Below, piece by piece: positions 17,962 through 26,790 of a stretch of DNA of 64,000 bases. Origin of the DNA: Gemmataceae bacterium (GTDB lineage Bacteria; Planctomycetota; Planctomycetia; Gemmatales; Gemmataceae); NCBI GenBank assembly GCA_003136315.1, contig PLDW01000518.1:55443-119442 (forward strand), given 5' to 3'. Each line of letters begins with the position of its first letter. Position 1 is the stretch's first letter. The position numbers and the translations under genes are program-made. The notes under the pieces were generated by a model. It did no database searches and was not told the DNA's origin. It saw only the letters and a program-made list of their open reading frames with translations.

Positions 17962-18639
17962 TACGTCTGCAGCCTGGTCGCGATCCGCGCGCCGCGCCTG
18001 CCGATCAGACCGGACCCGCTCGTTGTCGTCGGGGTCGATCTGCGCGGGTGGGTGGTCGGCTGGAACCTGCGGACCGGGGATCCCGGGGCGCGCTGACTCG
18101 TGACCGGGACGCGCCGCCCGACTGAGCGGGAGCAGGCCGGGCAGAAGCTGTCAGAACCCTGGGACGCGCTCTGCGTCTGGGACCCGGCGGACGCGGCGGC
18201 GCTCGACGCGGGCCGGCCGCGCTACCGGGTCGCGGTCGATAACGGCTGGGGCCGGGTCACGGCCGTCGCGCTCCGGGCGGACGGCGGGCACCTGTACGTG
18301 GGCCACTCGGCCGCCCCCGTGTGCCGGATCGAGGCGCTCGACCTGACGCCCGACGGGCCGCGCCGCGCGTGGGTGCGGGCGCTCGACGGGCCGGCGGAGG
18401 CGGTCGTGGACCTGGCCGCGAGCCCGGACGGCCGGTGGCTTGCGGTGGTCGCCAACGGCGTCGGCTCCGGGCACAACGTCCATGCGCGGCGCGCGACGGA
18501 CGGGGCCGAACTCGACGGCGTGACGGCGTTCCCGGGGCGTGACTCGCCGTGCGCCGGGGCGATCGCGCCGACCGGGCGCGCTCTCGTCGCCGCGTCCCAG
18601 AGCGGTGTGGTCACGGTGTGGCCGATCGAAGTCGAATAA
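17962..18639 (+). pseudogene. WD40-repeat protein fragment
   Basis: The frame containing LVVVGVDLRGWVVGWNLRTG reads into a TGA near 18093 and resumes in the same frame with a GTG at 18100. It then encodes ALCVWDPADAAA, LRADGGHLYVGH, LAASPDGRWLAVVA and VVTVWPIEVE, which are WD40 blades. Only two to three blades are present, against seven in a full propeller. It is probably the tail of a larger gene joined to the MFS fragment. The 180-residue part from 18100 could still be translated. Confidence 0.6.
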
Positions 18640-18857
18640 CCGCCGGAAGGCGTCCCCGGTCGTCCGGCGGACGCCCCTCTCGCCCCTCGGCCGTGCGAAT
18701 TACGGGCGGGCCGGTCCTCGGACTCAGTTCCGGCGGAGCTACACCTGCCGCGCGGGCCAGTCGGACCGAGAACAGCCGAAGGGCGGAATTCGGGCTCCCG
18801 GCGACCGACCGGTTGTTTCGGGTCGTGGTGTGCCCCTCCCTTGGGAGAGGCGTGGTG

Positions 18858-19438
18858 TTACTTCCGCTTGTGCACGCAGATCTCGGCCAGCCCGATCTCC
18901 GGCGACTTCCACTCGTCACTCACATTCGCGATGTCCAGGCCGTACTGACCGAACGGCCCGACGAGCAGCCGGCGGCCCGACTCCACCACGTCCTGGCACC
19001 GCAACCGCGGGGTTTCGAGGCGCTCGCCGGTCGCCAGGAAGTGCAGGACGAGAACGTGACGACCTCGCGGGCCGCCGGTGGCGCACCGAGGAGGAGCCGT
19101 TTCCGCTGCTCCGCGAACGCCTGCCCCGGCTCGACGGCGCGCAGCTTAATCTGCTTCCACCACCACGCATCCGTATCCGCCGCGAACCGCCCGGAAAACT
19201 CCTTGAGGGCGAACAGCGCGCGGTACTTCGCGACGAGCGTCCGGATCGAGACACCGGGGTCCCAGAACGTGACGAAGCCGGTCACCCGCGCGGGCGGCGG
19301 GGGCTGGTCGTACGGGCCGGGGAGCCCGAACAGCTCCTGAACCTTCTGCGGGGCGAGCGGCTCGACCGCCTTCGGCTCATCGACCGCCGTTGCCTTCTCG
19401 TCAACCTTCTTCTGCGCGGGCTTCTTGGCTCTGGCCAT
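18858..19438 (-). pseudogene. hypothetical gene with one frameshift
   Basis: It starts at an ATG (19438) with a good GGAGG site, then a Lys/Ala-rich leader (MARAKKPAQKKVDEK). Protein-like sequence runs to about 19053. Beyond that the sense continues only in a neighbouring frame (LVLHFLATGERLETPRL to EICVHKRK, stop at 18858). A single-base indel near 19053 restores one protein of about 193 residues. The family is not recognised. Confidence 0.55.
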
Positions 19439-19730
19439 GACTGCCTCCGGTTGGGAACGAACACCTGCGACAGGGTGGCACGAGCCGCCCCGCCGGCGCA
19501 ACCGGCCCAACCAGACGCTGGCGCGAACGCCGCATTTGGCGCGGGAGACATGGCCCTCACGGGCGCGACGCCTGCGCGACGGAAGCGGCGGATCGGTAAT
19601 CGAACCGTCGGAGCCCTCCCGACCACTGTAGTCGCGTCCATAAAGGACGTTATGATTGACAATTGTCATTTTCATTCAGTATGTGAATTCATCTCCGATT
19701 AGCAACCGGGAAGGCATAGGAAAGAGGACC

Positions 19731-20027
19731 GTGACAAGAGAACACGTCGAATTAGACGCCAAGATGGCCACCTTTGCCGGGACATTCCCTACTCTACGGG
19801 AATCTCCGGGAACAGTTCGGTGGGATGCCAACACCCTCGATTATTGGGCAGCCGACACCCCCCTCTCGCCAGGGGAATTGTGGACAGCGCGGTTTGTGCT
19901 GGCGGTGTGGGATGCGAGCCACCCGTGGCAGTGTGGCCGTTTCGATGTGATGGAAGCGTTACGGGTCTGGGATCTGAAGCACAGGGCCGCGTTCCTCGCC
20001 TGGGTGAATGACCCGTGGTGGCCGTGA
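19731..20027 (+). CDS. hypothetical protein upstream of recombinase
   Basis: About 98 residues from a GTG preceded by AAGAGG; the frame is open further upstream but that part is not protein-like. Trp-rich (LDYWAADTPLSPGELWTARF, then NDPWWP). It overlaps the recombinase gene start by 13 bases, so the two are probably co-translated. It may be an accessory factor of the integrase, but no family is recognised. Confidence 0.5.
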   Translation: MTREHVELDAKMATFAGTFPTLRESPGTVRWDANTLDYWAADTPLSPGELWTARFVLAVWDASHPWQCGRFDVMEALRVWDLKHRAAFLAWVNDPWWP

Positions 20028-21003
20028 CGACAACAAGCGACGCGAGAGCCGACGAAGTGATGCGGCTCGATAGAGGGACTGTTCTCCCTTCGACCCTCCT
20101 TCAGGCTGGACCCCGCGCTTCGGAGAAGTTCGTCGAATTCTTTACAGCAGCAATACGGAACCCGAATACTCGTAGTGCCTACCACCGGGCCTCGGTGAAG
20201 TTCTTCGATTGGTGTGGTGCGGTTGGCCTGTCCCTGGAGCAGATCCTGCCTGTTCACGTCGCCACGTACATCGAGGCCCTCGGCCGGGAGATGTCGGCCC
20301 CAACGGTCAAGCAGAATCTCGCCGCCATCCGAATGCTCTTCGACTACCTCGTGGTCGGTCAGGTCGTCGAGATGAACGCAGCGGCCGCTGTCCGTGGGCC
20401 GAGCTACTCAGCGAAGAAGGGAAGACTCTGGTCCTCGACGAGGACGAGGCACGGACACTGCTGAAGAGCATCGACCACACGAGCGTGGTCGGCCTTCGTG
20501 ACAGGGCTGTCATCGGGTTGATGGTCTACACCTTTGCCCGAGTTGGAGCGCTGGTCGCGTTAAACGTTGAGGACTACTACCCGCAAGGCAAGAGGTGGTG
20601 GGTGCGGTTGCATGAGAAGGGCGGAAAACTTCACGAGGTGCCGTGTCACCACAAGCTTGAAGAGTGGCTGGATGCCTACCTCGATGCGGCTGGGCACAGA
20701 GATACAAGAAAGGCACCCCTCTTCAAAACAGTGATCGGAAGGACCAGGAAGTTGAGTGAGGGGCGGATGACCCGCGGGGACGTTTACAAGATGGCCAAAC
20801 GACGGGCAGTTGGGGCTGGGATCGAGACCGCGATCGGCTGTCACACGTTTCGGGCGACCGGGATTACCAACTACCTGTCCAACGGGGGGACGCTGGAAAA
20901 GGCCCAGGCTATCGCCAATCACGAGTCCACACGGACCACGAAACTCTACGACCGCCGAGAAGACAAGCTATCACTCGACGAAGTAGAGAGGATTACGATC
21001 TGA
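20015..21003 (+). pseudogene. tyrosine recombinase/integrase, frameshifted
   Basis: The N-terminal SAM-like core-binding domain (NTRSAYHRASVKFFDWC) lies in the first frame to about 20420. The catalytic domain then continues in another frame: R in FARVGALVALN, HTFRATGITNYL (HxxR), H in ANHEST and the nucleophile Y in KLYDRRED. One base appears missing in the A/G-rich stretch near 20422. Repairing it gives one XerC/D-like protein of about 330 residues. It borders the defence cluster and may once have moved it; as it stands it is probably inactive. Confidence 0.85.
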
Positions 21004-21014
21004 TAAAAATCTAT

Positions 21015-21677
21015 TCACTCGTCAGTGGCGATTGCGTTGAATTCACCACGAAACCACGACCGCCCAAGCAGCTTTCTGAGTCGGTTCACCTGCCGGTTGT
21101 GACACCGTCCAAGGCGGCGGTGACTGCCACACGGGCATGGTTCTTTATTCGCGACACGTCGTCGAAGTGAAGTGAGATGAACGAACACGCGCGCGGCAGC
21201 CCGACTTGGTGCCCTGAACAGTGAGGCAAAGTATTGGAGTAAGCCGTCCCGGCCATGTTCGAGTTCGCCAAACGGCATCACACCGTGGGCCTCATGGTAG
21301 CTGTGGCCGAACAGATACGGGATGACGAGCCGATCGACGAAGCCGAGAAGTGTCGGCGCTGTCGCCAATTGGATCTGGATTTCCGTACGCGCCCCGAGGC
21401 AAAGCAGATCGCCTTCGAGTTTGTGAAAGGCGGGAGCGATTCGCCCGCCGGTTTCACGGACAGTCGGGATCCCCCGAGGAAACGTCGACTGGACCCGGAT
21501 TTCGATCGCGTAGCAATCCTCGACCGTACGCCCGTCGGGGCCTGTTGCCCGGAACGGAAGATCCCCGGCGAGAAGTAGATCGTCACCGGAATTCGGCATG
21601 ATCCGCAGCCCGGAGTGACGCAGCAGTAGGTCTTGCAACCGCCAGCGGGCAAAGCGGTCGGAGGCCGATTCAGCCAT
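21015..21677 (-). CDS. E2-like CBASS ancillary protein with SEC-C tail
   Basis: 220 residues. The first 160 match the E2-like fold of short type II CBASS: a probable catalytic Cys in KLEGDLLCLGART and a conserved GHSYHEAHG segment. The last 50 carry a SEC-C zinc motif (CPCG, then RCH). E2-like Cap2 proteins conjugate the CD-NTase C-terminus to a target to prime it. It overlaps the CD-NTase gene by 8 bases and is the last gene of the cluster. The E2 reading is from context and the Cys motif; no JAB protease gene is next to it. Confidence 0.7.
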   Translation of the reverse strand: MAESASDRFARWRLQDLLLRHSGLRIMPNSGDDLLLAGDLPFRATGPDGRTVEDCYAIEIRVQSTFPRGIPTVRETGGRIAPAFHKLEGDLLCLGARTEIQIQLATAPTLLGFVDRLVIPYLFGHSYHEAHGVMPFGELEHGRDGLLQYFASLFRAPSRAAARVFVHLTSLRRRVANKEPCPCGSHRRLGRCHNRQVNRLRKLLGRSWFRGEFNAIATDE

Positions 21678-22833
21678 GTTGTCCCCAGGGCCTTGGGCCC
21701 GAAGGAATGATCAGTGGCGGTGCGGCCTTCAGGATCGTCGGGGCCGTGGTCACCGATCCTGATCCAAACTCCCGAAGTTCAGTCTGTGTCAGGTCAACAC
21801 GGAGGATAGCCCGCACTTCCCGACCAAGGGTCGGACTGCGGAGGAGCCCTGGGAGTTTTGCAACATCGGCCTTCACAGCCGCGTACCAGGCCCAGAAATT
21901 CGTTTCGAGCCGGGCGTCTCGCGACCACTTGTCGGCGTAGTCCTCGCCCGGAGCTGCCGGGTTCGGAACGCGGGGACGTTCGCTCCGTACGAACGATGCC
22001 ATTCGCTCGACGATATTCACCAGAGCCGCGTAGATGTCGGGCTCGCCGTCATAGGCCCGTGCAGCAAGATTGGTAATGATCATCGAAATCGGTTGCAGGT
22101 CGGTATTATTTCGAAACATGACGTCGCGATGCCGTTTCAAAAACTGAATGCTCCGCTGGAGCGTTGTCTTCCACTCGTACGGGGGCACGTCTTCGATCGA
22201 GGCTTTTAGACGGCCTTCGAGCAGACTCCGAGATCGGCCCAAGGCTGCGCGTGACTCGAACCAATGGGCGAACCCGCGTGGGTTGCTGCTCGTCCATCGC
22301 TGCGAGAGGACTCGATAATCCGGATGTTTGCGGTCGGTGATCGCAATCGCGCGGCCGGCGAGGTCCTGGGGCACCCCAAATTCGGCCAGATGTCGGATGA
22401 CCACCGCGTCCTCCGGGACACAGGGCAGCGTGTCGAGATGGAAGTTGACATCGTCAGCGTACACAAGCCGCCAGCACCGATTGTGCTCTTCAACAGGGGC
22501 CAGCATGTTGTAGGCTTTGGCGTAGGCTCGAATCTCTTCGCCATACAGCCGCTTCAGCTCCACCTGTGTGAGTGTCCCTTTCGTCAACCCCCGCAGCAGG
22601 CAAACATCGTCGAGATCGTACTCGTCATTCTCGTTTAGAGGCCGGTTCACAGTCCCGTACCGGAACGAGCCTTGCGGCCGCACGTCAGGGTTGAAGGCTC
22701 GCACGAGGGAATTCGGGCGATGTAGCCACTCGCCGAGCGAGCGGTGCCTGGCTGCCGCCTTCTCGTAGAGCGATTTTGGCACGTCGAAGTGTTCGATGAT
22801 GGCCGTCAAGAGACGGCTCAGCTCAGGGTTCAT
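21670..22833 (-). CDS. CD-NTase (CBASS cyclic oligonucleotide synthase)
   Basis: 387 residues. The nucleotidyltransferase core shows QGSFRYGTVNRP (the GS motif), then EYDLDDVCLL with the paired metal-binding Asp, and a further Asp in NFHLDTLPC. Helical C-terminal domain follows. These enzymes sense infection and make a cyclic di- or trinucleotide that activates the effector. The ATG at 22833 is 2 bases after the effector stop, so translation is coupled. The C-terminus ends in Gly (GPRPWGQHG), consistent with a residue that an E2-like enzyme could conjugate. The product cannot be predicted by eye. Confidence 0.9.
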   Translation of the reverse strand: MNPELSRLLTAIIEHFDVPKSLYEKAAARHRSLGEWLHRPNSLVRAFNPDVRPQGSFRYGTVNRPLNENDEYDLDDVCLLRGLTKGTLTQVELKRLYGEEIRAYAKAYNMLAPVEEHNRCWRLVYADDVNFHLDTLPCVPEDAVVIRHLAEFGVPQDLAGRAIAITDRKHPDYRVLSQRWTSSNPRGFAHWFESRAALGRSRSLLEGRLKASIEDVPPYEWKTTLQRSIQFLKRHRDVMFRNNTDLQPISMIITNLAARAYDGEPDIYAALVNIVERMASFVRSERPRVPNPAAPGEDYADKWSRDARLETNFWAWYAAVKADVAKLPGLLRSPTLGREVRAILRVDLTQTELREFGSGSVTTAPTILKAAPPLIIPSGPRPWGQHG

Positions 22834-22835
22834 GA

Positions 22836-24023
22836 TCAATCTCCGTTCGGGATAGACAGGGCGTGAATGAAGCCACCGCGAGCGTTCACCTGGTCGTACA
22901 CATGCCACGGCGTATCGGCCTTCGGCATCCGAATGCGGCCGAGTTCGACGGCCATCGCAGCTGACACCGCCGGAAAGATGTGGATGGGGGTGATTTGACC
23001 GTGGACCGCCTTGATGCGGTCCAACTGCGTGCGGAGGACGGCCCGAAACCGACCGAGCTGCTCCCGGCTCTTGGTCATGTCGTTGTGCGGTTGATCAACG
23101 GTGACCTCCCAGACACTCACAGTTGGGCCGAGCACGGCTTCAATCCGGTCGGGGGTGACCGTCGCGCTGAGGGCCAGGACGAGAGCCGCCGGCCCGTCCG
23201 TGGTCGCCGGTTGTCGTACGATGAACTCCGGGGTCACGCGGGCTACCGGCCAGCTCCATGATGGTGGCTCGCGGTGGCGCTGGTACACGTCCGCCGGCGT
23301 GATGTCGCCGAGAAGCGTGCCGAGCAGAACGAGCAGCGGTTGCGGGGCGAGTGCGAACACGGACAAGTGCTCGATCTCGGCCGACGACAACCGCTCCCGC
23401 ACCCTGCGGCTAAAGTGCGACCGCAGGTGAGTGGCTTCCATTTGCCAGAACTCGTCGCTCCGGTCCTGTGTCGGGCAGTCCAGCGAACCGAGGCTGATGG
23501 GCGTCGCCGAGGCCGGATACCGTAACGGGAACATGGCGCTGGCCGCGTCCGTCATCAGCCGCGGGGAATTGTGTTCCCCGATGTTCGCGCCGTAAAGCAG
23601 GACGTGACTGCGAAGCTCGGCATTGATGCCCGTGACGATCTCGATGCGAAGTTCGTGTCGCGCCTTCATCTCCTGCAACACCTGAGCGGCGTACCGCCCG
23701 CCGTCCGGAGCGCGATCAATTGTTAAGTGGCAGATGGGGCAGACGAGGATCAGGTTGTCGACCGAGTTGATGTCGTCCGTAGCAACGCCCGCGTTCCCCC
23801 TCGGCCCGTCGCAGCTGAACGAATAAATGTGCGCCCGCTGGGCGACGTTCACCGGCTCCTTGGTTACGGGGGAACGCCACAGGGGCAAATTGCACCCAGC
23901 AAACTCGCACCGCCCGCCGGCGCGCCCCCAGAGCATCGCGGTCATGTGAGGCGAAATGTAACGGGTCACTTCGCGCGGCTCGTCGGAGCTGTTGACAGTA
24001 GGTGGTGTCGTTTTGGGGGCCAT
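22836..24023 (-). CDS. HNH-SAVED effector nuclease (Cap5-like)
   Basis: 395 residues from the ATG at 24023. The N-terminal HNH nuclease has the zinc-type motif CEFAGCNLPLW, HIYSFSCDGPRG and NLILVCPICHLTID. The C-terminal half (about 190-390) is a SAVED-type sensor (FALAPQPLLVLLG, ending VDQPHNDMTKSREQ and HIFPAVSAAMAVELGR). In CBASS this protein binds the cyclic nucleotide and degrades DNA. It directly precedes the CD-NTase gene. The upstream 250 bases hold a copy of the helicase 3' end, not a gene. Confidence 0.9.
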   Translation of the reverse strand: MAPKTTPPTVNSSDEPREVTRYISPHMTAMLWGRAGGRCEFAGCNLPLWRSPVTKEPVNVAQRAHIYSFSCDGPRGNAGVATDDINSVDNLILVCPICHLTIDRAPDGGRYAAQVLQEMKARHELRIEIVTGINAELRSHVLLYGANIGEHNSPRLMTDAASAMFPLRYPASATPISLGSLDCPTQDRSDEFWQMEATHLRSHFSRRVRERLSSAEIEHLSVFALAPQPLLVLLGTLLGDITPADVYQRHREPPSWSWPVARVTPEFIVRQPATTDGPAALVLALSATVTPDRIEAVLGPTVSVWEVTVDQPHNDMTKSREQLGRFRAVLRTQLDRIKAVHGQITPIHIFPAVSAAMAVELGRIRMPKADTPWHVYDQVNARGGFIHALSIPNGD

Positions 24024-24072
24024 TTTTGTCTTTGCCGGACGGGTGATGCAGGATACTTCAGTGAGCCGCAGG

Positions 24073-24205
24073 CGGTTTGCCGTGGGTCTGAAGAAGTAAT
24101 CGCTCGCCCGGGAAGCGACCGGTAACATCACCCGAGATTTTTTTTCAGCAGCCCGTCGGCCAGCGGGGACAGGTTCTGCTCGGTTTGAGTGGGACCCGGC
24201 CCGCG
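24073..24205. repeat. direct repeat, copy A of helicase 3' end
   Basis: This stretch repeats 26629-26790, including the identical core GGAAGCGACCGGTAACATC followed by ACCCGAGA and a T8 run, and the GGGGACAGGTTCTGCTC block. It lacks about 30 bases present in the other copy. Copy B is the real 3' end of the ImmA-UvrD gene plus its downstream spacer. Copy A lies upstream of the HNH-SAVED gene and encodes only a broken tail of that helicase. Together they bracket the ubiquitin-like module. Confidence 0.85.
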
Positions 24206-24242
24206 GGACTCGATCGCTCGACTTCAGAAACCTTGCGAAGGC

Positions 24243-24698
24243 TCATCGCCGCCAAGCTGAGAGCCACAAACATAGCCGAGCCCACCAACTTAGTAATTTC
24301 TCATCGCGTACAGTCGAAATCGATGTCGGTTGTGGTGGGGTTGTCGTCGCCGCTGGAGTGTCGCCACTCGCCGAGGTGGTGATGTCCCGCTGACGCACCG
24401 CCGCGACTTGCGAGTTGTTCCAGTGCCCAGCCTCAAGGACTCGCCCGCGGTCAATCACGTAATGTGAACGGCACGGCAAAGTCCAACTTCCCACCGACGG
24501 CCACACGGAAACGGTCTCGCCGTCGTACGTCATCTTCCAACCGGTCGGCGAGAACGGGGTCACGACCTCCTCACCGCACCCACAGCAGCAACTGTGGGTG
24601 GCGGTGCCGAACTCCATCGACACGTAGAGAACTCCCGGCTCAAGACGGTCCGGAAAGTTACACACGAATCGGTGTTCGAGGCGGTGGCAGCGGATCAC
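24243..24698 (-). CDS. DUF6527-like protein of the ubiquitin-like module
   Basis: About 151 residues from a GTG at 24698 that overlaps the E1 stop (GTGA). The core resembles DUF6527: MEFGTATHSCCCGCGEEVV, then GETVSVWPSVGSW and LPCRSHYVI. Its Cys and His residues suggest a metal site. The C-terminal tail is Ser/Thr/Pro-rich and ends in a Trp-rich hydrophobic helix (WWARLCLWLSAW). DUF6527 proteins occur beside multi-ubiquitin and E1-like genes; their activity is unknown. Confidence 0.72.
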   Translation of the reverse strand: MIRCHRLEHRFVCNFPDRLEPGVLYVSMEFGTATHSCCCGCGEEVVTPFSPTGWKMTYDGETVSVWPSVGSWTLPCRSHYVIDRGRVLEAGHWNNSQVAAVRQRDITTSASGDTPAATTTPPQPTSISTVRDEKLLSWWARLCLWLSAWRR

Positions 24699-25870
24699 GC
24701 CCGGTCTCCGTTTTCGAGTTGGTTGCCGTCGGTCGTATAGGTGCAATGATGTTCCCGTTCGAGGTCGCGATAGAACCCCCGAATCTTCTTCCACTTGATG
24801 ACGGCCAGCACGGCGTTGAGTGCGTTTAGGTCGGCGACCTGGATGTTGGAGGAGTAAACGTCGTCCGCCCCGCCGCCGGCGAAGGAGATGCGGCCTTGGT
24901 GAACGTGGTCGCGCTTTTCGGGCGTGCTGGCCGTCACCCGGAGGATGCCGCCGAGCGAACCGTCGACCAGCTCCAACCCCATGCCCGAATCGATGAACGG
25001 GACCCCGAGCGCCTCAAGCTTCCCGACGATCACTCGCTTCGCGTCGCCCGCGCCCAGGCACAGAAAGGCAAAGGTGGTTCCGTCGAGCAGGGGCAGATTG
25101 TCCGCGGTGAGCCGGGTCTTGTGCGCAACGATCCCGCGGTGCATCTTCGAATAAATCCCCTTGAGATAATCGACTTTCGACGGTGCGTCTCGAAGCTCCT
25201 CGATCGACGGCGCACCGGGCGCGCGAAATGCGTTGTGCTGGAGGAACTCGTCCGCGTCGAAGAGGCGGATCTCCCGCACCGGTGCCTTCGCCACGAAGTC
25301 AAGCAGGTACGAGCCGGTCCCCCCTAGGCCGATGATGCTCACGATCTCACGGGTCAGCAGATCACTCAGCGCGCCGATCCCCACCCTGCCGGACGCGGTC
25401 TCGATGTAGTTAAAGACGCCGTCGTTTTCGTCTTCTGGTTCGCGGAACACTCGCGGCGTGGCATTGGGCTTCAACACCGCGGCCGGGCCGGAGAGGATGC
25501 CGGCGTATGTGGTCATCTTCTCGTGGTAGTCGAGATAATTCCGACCGGGCTTGGTCGAAAAGTGGTACTTCGCGGTCAAGCCGTGGCCGAGGTTGTGATC
25601 TCCCGCACCATCGCCGATGCCCGTGATTCGCTTGCCGTCGGCGTTGCACGGGAACTCCCCGTCGAACCACACCTGGTGCGTGTCGGGAGGCCGGGTCTGG
25701 TCTCTGGCCAAGGTGAGGCTTGAGATGAGCGTACCCGTCAGCACCTCTCGCTTCGCGTTGACGTAGGGCACCTCGCGCATCACCAGGAGCGAGCCCCGGA
25801 TCTGCACGAAGTAGCCCTCGTCACGAAGGCGCTTGAGATCGGCGTTACGACTGAGTAGTGCGTGTGACAT
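24695..25870 (-). CDS. ThiF/E1-like adenylyltransferase
   Basis: 391 residues from the ATG at 25870. The first 180 residues form an extra domain (LKRLRDEGYFVQIRG, then GDHNLGHGL). The rest is an E1/ThiF Rossmann domain: ISIIGLGGTGSYL-type motif (IVSIIGLGGTGSY), the adenylate-binding LFDADEFLQHNAFR, and DGTTFAFLCLGAGDAKR. It should adenylate the C-terminus of a ubiquitin-like protein, most likely its upstream neighbour. It overlaps the multi-ubiquitin gene by about 26 bases. A dedicated E2 is not next to it; the SEC-C E2-like protein 4 kb downstream could serve. Confidence 0.85.
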   Translation of the reverse strand: MSHALLSRNADLKRLRDEGYFVQIRGSLLVMREVPYVNAKREVLTGTLISSLTLARDQTRPPDTHQVWFDGEFPCNADGKRITGIGDGAGDHNLGHGLTAKYHFSTKPGRNYLDYHEKMTTYAGILSGPAAVLKPNATPRVFREPEDENDGVFNYIETASGRVGIGALSDLLTREIVSIIGLGGTGSYLLDFVAKAPVREIRLFDADEFLQHNAFRAPGAPSIEELRDAPSKVDYLKGIYSKMHRGIVAHKTRLTADNLPLLDGTTFAFLCLGAGDAKRVIVGKLEALGVPFIDSGMGLELVDGSLGGILRVTASTPEKRDHVHQGRISFAGGGADDVYSSNIQVADLNALNAVLAVIKWKKIRGFYRDLEREHHCTYTTDGNQLENGDRA

Positions 25871-26600
25871 TGAACACAGTTCCGTTCTTGACTTGGACTC
25901 TCCCGCCGGCCCCGAGCTCCCCCGACGGGGGCTTCGAAGCGGCGTGGCGGTATGAGATGGAAAAGACAACATCCGGGTTGTGCGCCCCGGGGAACGCCAA
26001 CTGCACGATCTGCTCGAACGTCACGTCCGGCCCAGTGACAGTCTTCGGTCGCGCGTTTACGATGATTTCGAAGGTCGGCCGAGGGGCCGTGAAGAATCGT
26101 TCGACGCCCGGCTTCGTCAGGTCGATCAGTTCGCAAGGTTCTACGAGGCGGTCTTCGCCCCCGCGCACCTCCAGGTACACGACCTGGTCGTCAGAGGGGT
26201 TCGCCAAAGTGCGGAGGGCCCTGCCGCTGATCGTTGGCTTGCCCCACCGCAACTCGTGGTCGTTTAAGGTGAGGTGGAAGTCGCGGTCGGAGCGGAACGT
26301 CACGAATCGCTCGGCCCCCTTCGCACGGAGGTCGAACGTCTCATCCAGGCGGATGTCTTCGAAGTCTCCGCTGGGAAGGATTGCGAAGAGACTAAATTCG
26401 TCGATCGGCGCAAGACCGGCAGCCGTCAGAATCTGGCGCCCCAAGGGAACCGGGACGGAGATGGTGACCGGGCGAAAGTTGAGGCTTTCGTCGCTCACGG
26501 CAATCCGGTACGACGCGGCGACGCGGACGGCGCGGCCCTCTCGCACCGCGGCGCCAATGTCTTCGGTGTCTCCGGGAGTTGTCGTTATGTTGTCGTTCAC
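25845..26600 (-). CDS. multi-ubiquitin-like protein
   Basis: 251 residues starting at GTG with GAAAGGAC upstream. Three successive beta-grasp-like segments are visible: about 28-105, 106-175 (DFHLTLNDHELRWGKPTISG) and 176-251 (PTFEIIVNARPKTVTGPDVT). This matches the multi-ubiquitin proteins found with bacterial E1-like enzymes. The C-terminus is VTRTTQS, not a di-glycine. Repeated domains, E1-like gene directly after, and shared overlap support a conjugation system. It is the first gene of the module bracketed by helicase repeats. Confidence 0.8.
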   Translation of the reverse strand: MNDNITTTPGDTEDIGAAVREGRAVRVAASYRIAVSDESLNFRPVTISVPVPLGRQILTAAGLAPIDEFSLFAILPSGDFEDIRLDETFDLRAKGAERFVTFRSDRDFHLTLNDHELRWGKPTISGRALRTLANPSDDQVVYLEVRGGEDRLVEPCELIDLTKPGVERFFTAPRPTFEIIVNARPKTVTGPDVTFEQIVQLAFPGAHNPDVVFSISYRHAASKPPSGELGAGGRVQVKNGTVFNVTRTTQS

Positions 26601-26628
26601 GAGGATCGTCCTTTCAGTTAGTCCCAGG

Positions 26629-26790
26629 CATTTCGCGTGGGTCTGAAGGACTAATCGCTCGACCGGGAAGCGACCGGTAACATCACCCGAGATTTTTTTT
26701 CAGCGGTCCGTCGGGCAGCGCGCCGCAGATGAAAAACGCAGGGCAGCGGGGACAGGTTCTGCTCAGCTTGAGCGGGAAACGGCCGGCCTG
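26629..26790. repeat. direct repeat, copy B (resident helicase 3' end)
   Basis: It covers the stop region of the helicase gene and the spacer before the multi-ubiquitin gene. It matches 24073-24205 at most positions outside one ~30 base gap. The shared part includes the helicase stop and the spacer, so duplication involved a DNA segment and not a selected protein motif. Confidence 0.85.
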
